Positions 21,901 through 29,508 of a stretch of 38,959 bases of DNA are shown here, in pieces. The position numbers and the translations under genes are program-made. Under the pieces are notes generated by a model. It saw only the letters and a program-made list of their open reading frames with translations. It had not been told where the DNA came from and made no database searches. Numbering within the stretch: position 1 is the first letter of the stretch; every line of letters starts with the position of its first letter. Location of the stretch: positions 1-38,959 of IMG/VR virus record IMGVR_UViG_3300026097_000047, one strand, 5' to 3'. The stretch is from a virus.

Positions 21901-24900
21901 CTAGTGCGGACTCCGTGGGTTTCACTGGTTTGCCGATAAGCGTACGCAGGAAGTTGGAAATCGCTGCTTTGAACTTAGCAAAAGGAGTTAGGGGGTCACC
22001 CCCGACGCGTAGCCCGGACAACATCCGTTGGAACTCAGGGTTCGAGAACGCCTCTGCCACAAACTCATTCAGGTCAGTGAACCCATATGCAGTGGGCATG
22101 TGGTCTTTAGTTTCGTCAAAGATTTTCTGCAGCTTGCGCGTCAGCGGGTGGCCCTTCTTAGCCAGTGTCGCAACGGTTGCGGCGTGGGCCATCTCATGCA
22201 GAAGCACGTGAGTGTTGAGGCCGAACTTTGTCGAAAGCGCAATGGTATTTGTATCGGTGTCGAAAACCCCGGCTACTTCGGACCCGTCAGGTGCGCGCAG
22301 TGTACCAGCCAGCTCGACCTTGGTATCACCAACCATCTTGGCCAGCTTGGAAGCCACTGCAGCGACTTCGGGATCGTTGCTTGTAGCCGCCAAAGTGCGC
22401 AGCGCAGCGCCGAGATCACCCTTAGTAAGCATACCAACGACGACATTCGACAGCGGTATGCGCGATGCCGGGACGACCATGTTGAACAAACTGCCGCTGG
22501 CCATGAGGCCACGCACCATCGGGTCAGTCTCGTCGATGCCGAGCTTCTCAAGAACTTCGGCGAGGCGCTTATTGTCTGCATCATTGGTCGGGTCGAACCC
22601 ACCCTCAAACGCCTTCTCCAGCTCGCGGCGCTTGGCGACGAGGTCGGTGGACTCGAAGGCTTCGACCGCCTGCATGGCGTTCTTGGACTCTACAGTCTTA
22701 CCCGCGATCCACCGCTTGGTGGCCTCAGACATGTTCTTGCTGGCCCAATCAAGCACTGCTTGGGCTGTTTTCTTACCGTATCCGGGGATTGTACCTTTTT
22801 CGCCGTCGCCGCCAAGGAACGCGGTCTCGCCGGGGGGCATATCGGGCGTACTCTTAAATCTCCCACGACCCGTAACCACATCGTCGATAGCATCCTGCAG
22901 TCCGAGTGCCGGATCGGGATAGTTACCGAGGTACTTCTTAAGCGCACCGATGGTAGCTTTGTTGGCCTTGGTTGATTTGGTGTTAAGAACTTTTAAGATG
23001 GCAGTCTTGTCAGCAACCGTTAACGGGCTTGTGATTGACATATCCAAGTTCTTGACGAACTGGCGCGCTGCTTGGGAGACATTCGCCTCGTACCGGTCCT
23101 TCAGCTGCTTGGTAACTTGCTCGGTGCTGACTTTCGGCTTATCTGTCGGTGAGATTTTCTCACGCGGTGCCAAGGCACGGGACGTCGGCCCGGCCCGCTC
23201 TTCCGGTACAGGCTTTAGGGTCTGGCGGTCAATGACAGGGCGACGCGGTAGCGTCGGCAACACTCCCCGCTGCGTCGCGCCTTCTAGTGGAGTTCGCTGC
23301 GCGCCTGCTGCTGCTGCAGGACGAGGAGTAGCCTCGTCACGTGCTCCCAATCGTCTGCTTCTAGGTGTCGTAGGCTCTGGGGCACCTGCACCTCGACCAG
23401 CCCCCCGTCCGCCGCCTCCCACGCCGCGTCCACGACTTGGAACGCTTGCTCCAGCTCTCTCTGTGACAGGTGTGCTAGCATCGGGGGTCTCCTGAGCTTC
23501 TGCTGCAGGGCGACCTTGCTCTGTGGGTCTCGACGGAACAGCAGGTTCTGTTGCAAGTGGGGTTGGAGTAGCTGTTGTAGGGGTAGCGGCTGTGGGTCTA
23601 CGTCCGCCACGGCGGGGCGCGAACAGGTCTGGTTGTTCTTCTGGGACCCCTTCGAGGCGGCGGCTAATACCCAATTCTGCAGCTTGAGAAGTGCGCGGCT
23701 GGTTTGCAAAAGAAGTAATAATTTTACGCGTTGTAGGGTCATTTAAGTCCTTACCCAGAAGGCGGCGACGTACAGGCGACTGCGGAGCAATCCCCATTTC
23801 GTCGAGCATAGCACGAGTGACGACTTCCCGAGCTGCGGCGGGTTCGGATGCTTGTGTAGGAGCCTGCTGGACCCGGCGCCGAATCCCCTCCATACCCAAC
23901 TGCTCTGGTTCACGCTGCGCGGGCCGCTCTGGGATGCGTGCCTCCATTTCCTCCAGCTGCGTAGCCTCTGGGGGTGAGGTAACAGTCGGCGTAGCTTCGG
24001 GTTCAGGGCGCTCGGCCCGCTGCACATTCACCGCACGCTCGATGGACTGTAGTTCAGCCTGTGTGGGGGCGGTGTCGGCGATACCCTGTGCGGCCAATGC
24101 GTCGCTAAACGCGCGGCCTACACGATTGTAGTTCCGGCTGGGTGTTTTCTCGATAGTATCTTGTAAGATCTTAGTACGCGTAGCTTCAGTGGCCTTGCGA
24201 CGCCGGGTATCTTCCTGCCCACTGATCGTCTCGATGTCTGACTCTGCACGAAGGGCCTGAGCCTGTTGCTGCTGCGCGGCTTCTTCGGCTTCAATAGCGG
24301 CGAGCTGGTCGGCGATGTCTGCGTCTTCACGTGCGGTTTGCTCACGCTGCTGCGCTAGGTCTACGAGGTCACGCTCACGTACGGTCGCAGGTTCTTGTGG
24401 TGTGCCTTCCGCCGGACGCTCTGGAGTAGCAGGTTGTTCGCCCACACGACGGCGCTCTTGCTCTTGCTGCAATGCAAACAAGTCAGGTTGTTCAAACGCG
24501 GCTTCGTCACCCCGCCCTGCGGCACGCAGTGCTTCACGTTCGCGGGCGGCTGCCTGTGCGCGGGCTTCTTCTTCGGGGATTGTGGCTTGCTCTAGCTCAC
24601 GGATCATATCCCGCTGCTCAGGCTCTGGCGCACGTTCGGGGCGCTGGTCGAACAGGTTCAGCTGCCGGTCGTCAGGCCGCTCTGGTGCTCTACCCAAGTC
24701 TTCCTCGGGGAACATCTCACGTTGGTCGCCCATAACTCGCGTGGGGGCTTGCCCAAGGTCTTCGCCTTCAAACAACTCACCCTGCTCTGGCTCTTCTGGA
24801 GTAGTGGCTCCGCGCGACCGCCGACCTACGAGGGCGTCAACGAGGACTTGGATGGTTGCACCGGCCCCACCGCCGAGAGCTGCGGCTTCGCCTGCACCTT

Positions 24901-25750
24901 CAAGCACTGCTTGGTCGATGTTGTATCCACGCTCGATAAGGTTCTGTGCGATACCCGCCGCTGCTTCCTGCGCGGCCTCTTCACCACCAGTGCGCAGTGC
25001 GCTAACTACTCGCTGACGCATACCCTGCACGACCTCTCCGCCGAGATCGCCAGTGAGCTTGCCAAGGACGCGACGTAGCGGCAGCGCTTCTGTAGAGCCG
25101 ACCACCGCACCGAGCCGTGCCGCCCGATTACGCTCTTCTTGAGTGGCGCCAGCTGCGCGGGCACGTTCACTTGCTTCGCCTGCGCCTGCACCTACACCGA
25201 GAGCACTTGCACCGAGCAAACCTGCTATGCCTGCGGCACCCGCCCCTGCACCAAGAGCACCCGCCCCGGCAGTAACAGCTGCACCGGCGCCGATAAACCC
25301 AGCGATAGAGCCGAAGGTCTGCCCAATTTTATATGTAAGGTCGTCCTCGTCACCCCGGTCGGGGCGAACTCTATCCGCAAGTCCTTGAATACGCTCACGT
25401 GCGGCAAGTTCTTTCTCTTCGTCCAGCAGTGTAGCGGCACCCAGTGCCGCAGTCTCGCCAATACCAACAACACCCGCACCGAAACCACCGACTAAGTCGC
25501 CGATAAACCCACTCTCATCGGGTTCGTCAAACATAGCCTCATAGGCTGCACGTTTAGCTGCGACGTCTTCTTGGGCTGCCCGGATACGCCCTTCGCGTGC
25601 GGCAAGACGGTCTCCGTACGGGGTACCCTCATACTGCTGACGACGTGCTTGTTGAGACGCGGCACGGGCAAGGTCTTCTCTGGAGGCCCCTTCGGGTGCT
25701 TCAACGTCGAGTGTAGAACCATCCCGCAGCGTGAGAGTGTATAGGGCCAT
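18974..25750 (-). CDS. Giant virion protein with zincin motif, probably injected with DNA (2258 aa)
   Basis: A 2258-residue protein, last in the late operon. The N terminus (T-L-R-D-G-S-T-L-D-V-E-A-P-E-G-A) is followed by Gly/Ala-rich hydrophobic stretches (about 65-190), which could insert in membranes. Residues about 300-880 are disordered, rich in Glu, Arg, Gln and Pro, with several short Q-x-x-(L/M)-F-like motifs. At 1185-1189 is L-L-H-E-M-A-H, a zincin metallopeptidase signature, with a possible third ligand at Glu1229 or Glu1233. The C-terminal 950 residues are helical and resemble polyvalent-protein/ejection-protein regions. It likely enters the host with the DNA. AAGGTGA precedes ATG 25750. 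Activity is unproven. Confidence 0.75.
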   Translation of the reverse strand: MALYTLTLRDGSTLDVEAPEGASREDLARAASQQARRQQYEGTPYGDRLAAREGRIRAAQEDVAAKRAAYEAMFDEPDESGFIGDLVGGFGAGVVGIGETAALGAATLLDEEKELAARERIQGLADRVRPDRGDEDDLTYKIGQTFGSIAGFIGAGAAVTAGAGALGAGAGAAGIAGLLGASALGVGAGAGEASERARAAGATQEERNRAARLGAVVGSTEALPLRRVLGKLTGDLGGEVVQGMRQRVVSALRTGGEEAAQEAAAGIAQNLIERGYNIDQAVLEGAGEAAALGGGAGATIQVLVDALVGRRSRGATTPEEPEQGELFEGEDLGQAPTRVMGDQREMFPEEDLGRAPERPDDRQLNLFDQRPERAPEPEQRDMIRELEQATIPEEEARAQAAAREREALRAAGRGDEAAFEQPDLFALQQEQERRRVGEQPATPERPAEGTPQEPATVRERDLVDLAQQREQTAREDADIADQLAAIEAEEAAQQQQAQALRAESDIETISGQEDTRRRKATEATRTKILQDTIEKTPSRNYNRVGRAFSDALAAQGIADTAPTQAELQSIERAVNVQRAERPEPEATPTVTSPPEATQLEEMEARIPERPAQREPEQLGMEGIRRRVQQAPTQASEPAAAREVVTRAMLDEMGIAPQSPVRRRLLGKDLNDPTTRKIITSFANQPRTSQAAELGISRRLEGVPEEQPDLFAPRRGGRRPTAATPTTATPTPLATEPAVPSRPTEQGRPAAEAQETPDASTPVTERAGASVPSRGRGVGGGGRGAGRGAGAPEPTTPRSRRLGARDEATPRPAAAAGAQRTPLEGATQRGVLPTLPRRPVIDRQTLKPVPEERAGPTSRALAPREKISPTDKPKVSTEQVTKQLKDRYEANVSQAARQFVKNLDMSITSPLTVADKTAILKVLNTKSTKANKATIGALKKYLGNYPDPALGLQDAIDDVVTGRGRFKSTPDMPPGETAFLGGDGEKGTIPGYGKKTAQAVLDWASKNMSEATKRWIAGKTVESKNAMQAVEAFESTDLVAKRRELEKAFEGGFDPTNDADNKRLAEVLEKLGIDETDPMVRGLMASGSLFNMVVPASRIPLSNVVVGMLTKGDLGAALRTLAATSNDPEVAAVASKLAKMVGDTKVELAGTLRAPDGSEVAGVFDTDTNTIALSTKFGLNTHVLLHEMAHAATVATLAKKGHPLTRKLQKIFDETKDHMPTAYGFTDLNEFVAEAFSNPEFQRMLSGLRVGGDPLTPFAKFKAAISNFLRTLIGKPVKPTESALDQATGIIDNILAPAPSNIGTGEFFMLSPRDAGKRAADMLKDIVDSTPPATKQFAQEHADQVIDFVKGDAAAKAKQFLLYSLPMISVVNTAKKAGIKGADTLFDLMERQRGAMNKSDQEVEGTLKSVSNWARANKDKVKTLDTVVYTSTIEQVDPSKPASAYKDDPEKLKAWKSMQADWRALSATGGDKIYAQMRDSYKKQYLKMRDVIFGKLDDTKELSAESRDKLKKQVYARLFETGTIEPYFPLTRSGDYWLSYTAADGEFYVEAFQSRNARERAMKDLKADTGVKNVEPFVNISNVNYARAPEGSFVKETLRTLDANGVDPKVKEELMRLFVETLPETSFAKALQRRKGTKGYEEDAIDAFKTKAFDLGRQVERLRFSSKIRELEASLVDDNRDVLTEENKYILDEINARAEFARNPPKDALAQNLNRGAFLFTLGFNVSSALVNTSQLPMVVYPMLAGRHGYGAAGRAIRNATKLFTSSGFNRKSDMIAPSGDEKSVKVRAMPSIDNYFELDANGDYVIRKDIELDPEMRAEVEEIKPLMQLMAERGHLNRSLIADTLGLDASGRKRSAVDYVSSVGATFFHNAEVFNRQVTAMTAYQLELERLKTAEPTLSTTERQEKAAEQALYDSQMMNGGSVLETAPRISQQGVGRVALMYKTYGIQMYYTLLKTARDGVDAHFAGDKEMRNVALRQLGGVVGSTFVLAGAVGLPFAREIMQLIDLLFFDEEEDDVETVVRKAIGEGAYKGPLTALLGVDLSSRIGLSGLILQANRFNSDPSPEESLLYYAGGPAWSTISSIIRGIDNMKQGEIERGFEAMMPSGLRNAYQAVFRFPRDEGILTRRGDPIMDDLSFGELAAKAIGFAPAEYTRAQEMNQQTKGIDRAVNSKRTKLLRQYYVATRMGDYDERNSVMKKIRAFNNRHRTARIDGDSLRRSMRQHMETSATMYNGVTLSPNMRRVLEESRNEWDQGFQLF

Positions 25751-25755
25751 GCGGA

Positions 25756-27735
25756 TTATTCACCTTGTTTTTGTACTTCTAGAATATCGTCTGGGTTTAA
25801 CCCCGGCATATTGTCAACACCAGTAAGTGCATAGTACTGCGCCTCTAAGTCTTGCAGCGTGTCTTTCACCCCAAACCTTTCAAGATATTGTGTGGCCCAC
25901 CCATCAGCTTCCGCGGCTACAGTCTCAAACTGTGCCATCGCTGCGTCGTACCCATCGTCTTTTGGGGTCAACATTGAGAGGTTCGCCGCGGCGTCTTCTA
26001 CACCGTAACGTTCCGCTCCTGCCTTATACGCATCTTCTGACTGCTGTAGTAGGTTCTTAGTGGCCGTCAGCACACCATCGACACGGCGACTGAGAGCAAG
26101 CTCTTCGTTACGCGCCTGTTCCACTGCCACTTCGGCTTCGCGAATATCAAGCTCTCGTATTTGAAGCGCGTTGCTATCCTCTTGTTTCTCCCGTTCAAAC
26201 TCACGGTCCGCATCGGCAGTGACTTTTCTAAGCCGTGCGGCGTCCAGTGTAGCAGCGGCGGAGATAGCCGCACGTTTGTTTGCGTTGAAGTCTGCAAACA
26301 TCTGGTTGCCCAAAGACAGCGCAGCGCGACCCATCTCCGAATCTAGCTCCATACCACGTTCGCCAAGCTGGATACGGCTCAACATGCGGTTCCGACGGTT
26401 GCGCTTCTGTTGGTTCTCTAGGTTGATCGACGCAGCAGCACCCCCTGCCATAGCGTACCCGATATTGGTTGCACCGGCGGTGCCGATCAAGAACGCCTGC
26501 AGTTGCTGGCGACGCTCGGCTGCAGGATCGTTAAGTTCTTCGTCGAGTTCAGCCAGTTGCGCTTCGTACTCTGCGTACTTCGCGGCCTTCTCGTCACGGC
26601 CTAGCACGTCTTCACCAATCTTAACGCCGCGCATGAGGGCGTTCTCTGCACCGCCCATGCTACCTGCACCCAAACCTGCAATCCCTGTGCCCGCTGGTGT
26701 CGGCGTTGCCGCGGCTGGTGCTGGCGCTGGTGTAGTTGTTGTCCCTACTGTCGCCTCTTCCGTGGCGGAGGGCCTCGCAGGGGTCGGAGCATCCGGCATA
26801 ACGGACGGTAGCCCTGACCCAGTATCAGCGGTGGGGCGCCTTACAGGCGGGGCGTTTAGCGTGGGGGTGGCTACGTCTTTTGGTAGGTCTTGCGCTGGGC
26901 CGGGGGGTAGCAGGGACTCAATCGAGACAGGGTTGCCCTCTGCATCCACTGGGAGTTGGTTAGCGGCGACCCGCTCACGCGCAGCTGTGTCAGCTGTGTT
27001 GTACTCGAACGGTTCAATAGGTTTACGGGGGTCAGAAAGCCCAGCCGCACGACCTACACGAGAGTTTGCAATCCCAATGCCCAAGTTACCGATGGCTTTT
27101 AGCGGGTCGTTTATATTGTCCAACGCTTGCGCACCGGCCCTCGTCATACGCTGCCCAGCACGCGCCGCCATAGATTGGTCACGAACAGTTTGCAGGATGC
27201 GCTCCCGCTCCGCCGCAGGTAGGCGTTGAAACTCGTCGTAGTTAATTCCTAGCGCCTCGACACGCTCCTTGACGCTACTACCCTGTCCAAGCCCCGGCAT
27301 ACCGCCTACGGAGCCGCCCGGTTGGAAAGCCACAATACCACCGCTAGCCATCATAGGTGTCGGACCCTGTGCAGGAGCAGGAGCAGGGCGATTCTGTGCG
27401 AGTGCGCCAATACCGCCCTTGGCGGCACGCTGTATGTTAACTTGCTGCTGTTGCTGTTTACGTTGCAAAACGCCCTGCGTCTGTTTAGCCAGCTCGTCCT
27501 TAGTCATCTGCATGACTTCTTGCTCGCGTTGCTGTGCAACGGTGCCGGGCTGCTGCTGCATCTGCATCTCGATCTGGCGCTTCGCGGCTTCCTTCTCGGA
27601 CTTGAGTTTCTGCAGGGCAAGCAAGTCTACCAGCTCTTTGTTCTGCTGGTACATCTGCATAAGTTGTTGGGGCTGACCACGATACGCGTCTACTCGGTCA
27701 GAGACCTGCGCGTCGATACCTTTGTTCATGTCCAT
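25756..27735 (-). CDS. Virion structural protein with coiled coils (659 aa)
   Basis: A 659-residue protein. The N terminus (G-I-D-A-Q-V-S-D-R-V-D-A-Y-R) and a Gln-rich coiled coil are, from memory, typical of a virion-associated family in aquatic phages. Residues around 128-141 contain A-S-G-G-I-V-A-F-Q-P-G-G-S-V, a version of a Gly-Gly motif also found in the next two upstream-transcribed structural proteins. The middle is Pro/Ala/Thr-rich and disordered; the C-terminal third has long helical, charged segments (A-D-R-E-F-E-R-E-K-Q). It is probably a tail or internal virion part. The gene ends 5 bases before the giant gene's start. Confidence 0.65.
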   Translation of the reverse strand: MDMNKGIDAQVSDRVDAYRGQPQQLMQMYQQNKELVDLLALQKLKSEKEAAKRQIEMQMQQQPGTVAQQREQEVMQMTKDELAKQTQGVLQRKQQQQQVNIQRAAKGGIGALAQNRPAPAPAQGPTPMMASGGIVAFQPGGSVGGMPGLGQGSSVKERVEALGINYDEFQRLPAAERERILQTVRDQSMAARAGQRMTRAGAQALDNINDPLKAIGNLGIGIANSRVGRAAGLSDPRKPIEPFEYNTADTAARERVAANQLPVDAEGNPVSIESLLPPGPAQDLPKDVATPTLNAPPVRRPTADTGSGLPSVMPDAPTPARPSATEEATVGTTTTPAPAPAAATPTPAGTGIAGLGAGSMGGAENALMRGVKIGEDVLGRDEKAAKYAEYEAQLAELDEELNDPAAERRQQLQAFLIGTAGATNIGYAMAGGAAASINLENQQKRNRRNRMLSRIQLGERGMELDSEMGRAALSLGNQMFADFNANKRAAISAAATLDAARLRKVTADADREFEREKQEDSNALQIRELDIREAEVAVEQARNEELALSRRVDGVLTATKNLLQQSEDAYKAGAERYGVEDAAANLSMLTPKDDGYDAAMAQFETVAAEADGWATQYLERFGVKDTLQDLEAQYYALTGVDNMPGLNPDDILEVQKQGE

Positions 27736-27747
27736 GTGTAGCCCCTA

Positions 27748-28575
27748 TTAGTCGAAAAGCATTTCGTACAGTCTATCTAGGCCACCGGCAGTGGACAGCA
27801 CAGTCGATAGCTGACTTGGTTGCATGTAAGAATAAGACTGTGCACTGATCGGCAAGTCCTGCAGAAGAGACTGCATGTACTGAACCTGCTTGTATGGGAA
27901 GTCTCGCTCTTCTTCAAACTGCGTTTTGTCTGCGGCGATGCCTTCGGCTTCGATCCCACGCTGCGTTGCGCCCATGTCAGCAATCCGCTGCAGGGAGGAG
28001 AGACCATAAACGTTAGCGGCTTCTTGTGCCGCCATCTCACGATCTTGTTGAGTGTTGAACTGCCCCATCGCTTGGTCGTATGCGGTGCGGTACCCTTCGC
28101 CGGTAATGGCAGACAGGTTTTGCAGGAGGTTGCGGTTGGCTTCCGACTCCATGATAGCTTGGCGTGAGCCGCCGTATGCACCGGCACGAGTTAACCGGCC
28201 AGCGTCCTGTACCCGTTGAATTTCGGCTTGGCGGCGTGCTTCAGCAATCTGTGGGTCGAGCGCAGCCTGCAGGTAGGGGTTCATTAACTGCTGTGCGGAT
28301 TCAGCGGTAAACTGCTGCGGTACAAAGGCCCCCATCTGATCTGTGGGGATAGCCAACCCTGCAAGACCTTCGAACGCCTGTGTCTGTAGTTCAGACTGCC
28401 CCGCCGTGAGCGGACCGGTGTAGGCTTCGAATGGTTGGTCGGCGAGCGCCTGACCACGGCCCAGCATGTCAGTAACATACGGCCCAGCCCAGTTAGATAG
28501 AGAGGACTCGCGGCCAGATTCCTTCCCGGCGACCGGGTCTTTCGGCATTGCGAGGTCTGTATTTTCTTCCGCCAT
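27748..28575 (-). CDS. Internal virion/tail-associated protein (275 aa)
   Basis: A 275-residue, mostly helical protein. Recognisable patterns are Y-T-G-P-L-T-A-G-Q-S-E-L-Q, M-N-P-Y-L-Q-A-A-L-D-P-Q and R-A-G-A-Y-G-G-S-R-Q-A-I-M-E-S-E, followed by F-E-E-E-R-D-F-P-Y-K-Q. This set recurs in podovirus-like aquatic phages next to other virion genes, where it is usually called a structural or internal virion protein. GAGGGCGTAAGC lies before ATG 28575. The gene is three bases after the preceding one in the operon. Confidence 0.65.
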   Translation of the reverse strand: MAEENTDLAMPKDPVAGKESGRESSLSNWAGPYVTDMLGRGQALADQPFEAYTGPLTAGQSELQTQAFEGLAGLAIPTDQMGAFVPQQFTAESAQQLMNPYLQAALDPQIAEARRQAEIQRVQDAGRLTRAGAYGGSRQAIMESEANRNLLQNLSAITGEGYRTAYDQAMGQFNTQQDREMAAQEAANVYGLSSLQRIADMGATQRGIEAEGIAADKTQFEEERDFPYKQVQYMQSLLQDLPISAQSYSYMQPSQLSTVLSTAGGLDRLYEMLFD

Positions 28576-28578
28576 AGC

Positions 28579-29508
28579 TTACGCCCTCATCCCCGGCATG
28601 TACTGCGCCGGGTTAATCTGTTTGCCTTGCTTGGGGTTACCCGTGCGCGCTTTCCGAACGTTGTCCATCATCGCGTACAGCTGCATAACACCAGCGTTAG
28701 AGTTGCCGTTACCGAGGTGACTTACAACATCGGCGGGGATTACAAACTCTCCGTCGGAGAGTCGGGCCTCTTGCTGCCCATCAATGTTCGCAGGGACTTT
28801 ATCAGCCATGCCATCGGTGGCGCCGTCGAGGTAGCGCCCACCTGCTAAGTTAGCAATGCCGCCTTGGGCGTATTGTGGGACGAACCCAGATAGCCCCTGC
28901 GTCTGTGTCTCGACTGGCATATTTTGAATGACATTAGCGGGGGCACGAGAAACGATTGGGGAGGTGTTACCTGTGGGCTGCGCCGCAAACTGCAGGGGTG
29001 TAGGGCGGGTTTGCATCGCGGGGTTGGCGACGTTTTGCCCTCGGAGATACTCGGCCTGCTTACCCGCAAGTTGACGCACGATATCAAGCGCCGCCAAACC
29101 CTCTTCGCTAGGGTCTTGAGAGACAACTTCTGTAGCAGTTGTATCCGCGGTGTCTGTGGCGGCGTCCGCTTCTGCTACCGTGTCGCCAGCTGCGTCGTTA
29201 GCAACCGCCGTTTCGAGGGGGGCGTACGGGTCTACATACTGCGTATCGGTGAAGTACCGCTGCCCGCTGCTACCGGGGCGACGGTTAGGATCGTAGGTAT
29301 CAGCTACACGTTCGCGCACCGCCGTGTACCGGGGGACGCTACCTTGATACCCAGTTTGAGGGGCATCGCTGTTAGCAAAACCGGAATTGCTCAAGAAGTA
29401 ACTACCCGCAAGGCTACCAACACCCTGCCAGTTTACGCTGCCAAGCACATCGTTGAAGTTAGTGTCACCACCACCCAACCAGTCCAGAGTGTTGCTCCAA
29501 AAACTCAT
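28579..29508 (-). CDS. Virion-associated protein with C-terminal Gly-Gly motif domain (309 aa)
   Basis: A 309-residue protein. The first 190 residues are low-complexity, Ala/Asp/Thr-rich and contain an acidic stretch. The C-terminal 100 residues form a more conserved-looking domain: Y-A-Q-G-G-I-A-N-L-A, G-R-Y-L-D-G, M-A-D-K-V-P-A-N-I-D-G-Q and L-S-D-G-E-F-V-I-P-A-D-V-V-S-H-L-G. From memory this domain is common in phage virion loci but has no firm function. The ATG overlaps the previous gene's stop (ATGA), and AGGGGAAAAC lies upstream. Confidence 0.65.
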   Translation of the reverse strand: MSFWSNTLDWLGGGDTNFNDVLGSVNWQGVGSLAGSYFLSNSGFANSDAPQTGYQGSVPRYTAVRERVADTYDPNRRPGSSGQRYFTDTQYVDPYAPLETAVANDAAGDTVAEADAATDTADTTATEVVSQDPSEEGLAALDIVRQLAGKQAEYLRGQNVANPAMQTRPTPLQFAAQPTGNTSPIVSRAPANVIQNMPVETQTQGLSGFVPQYAQGGIANLAGGRYLDGATDGMADKVPANIDGQQEARLSDGEFVIPADVVSHLGNGNSNAGVMQLYAMMDNVRKARTGNPKQGKQINPAQYMPGMRA

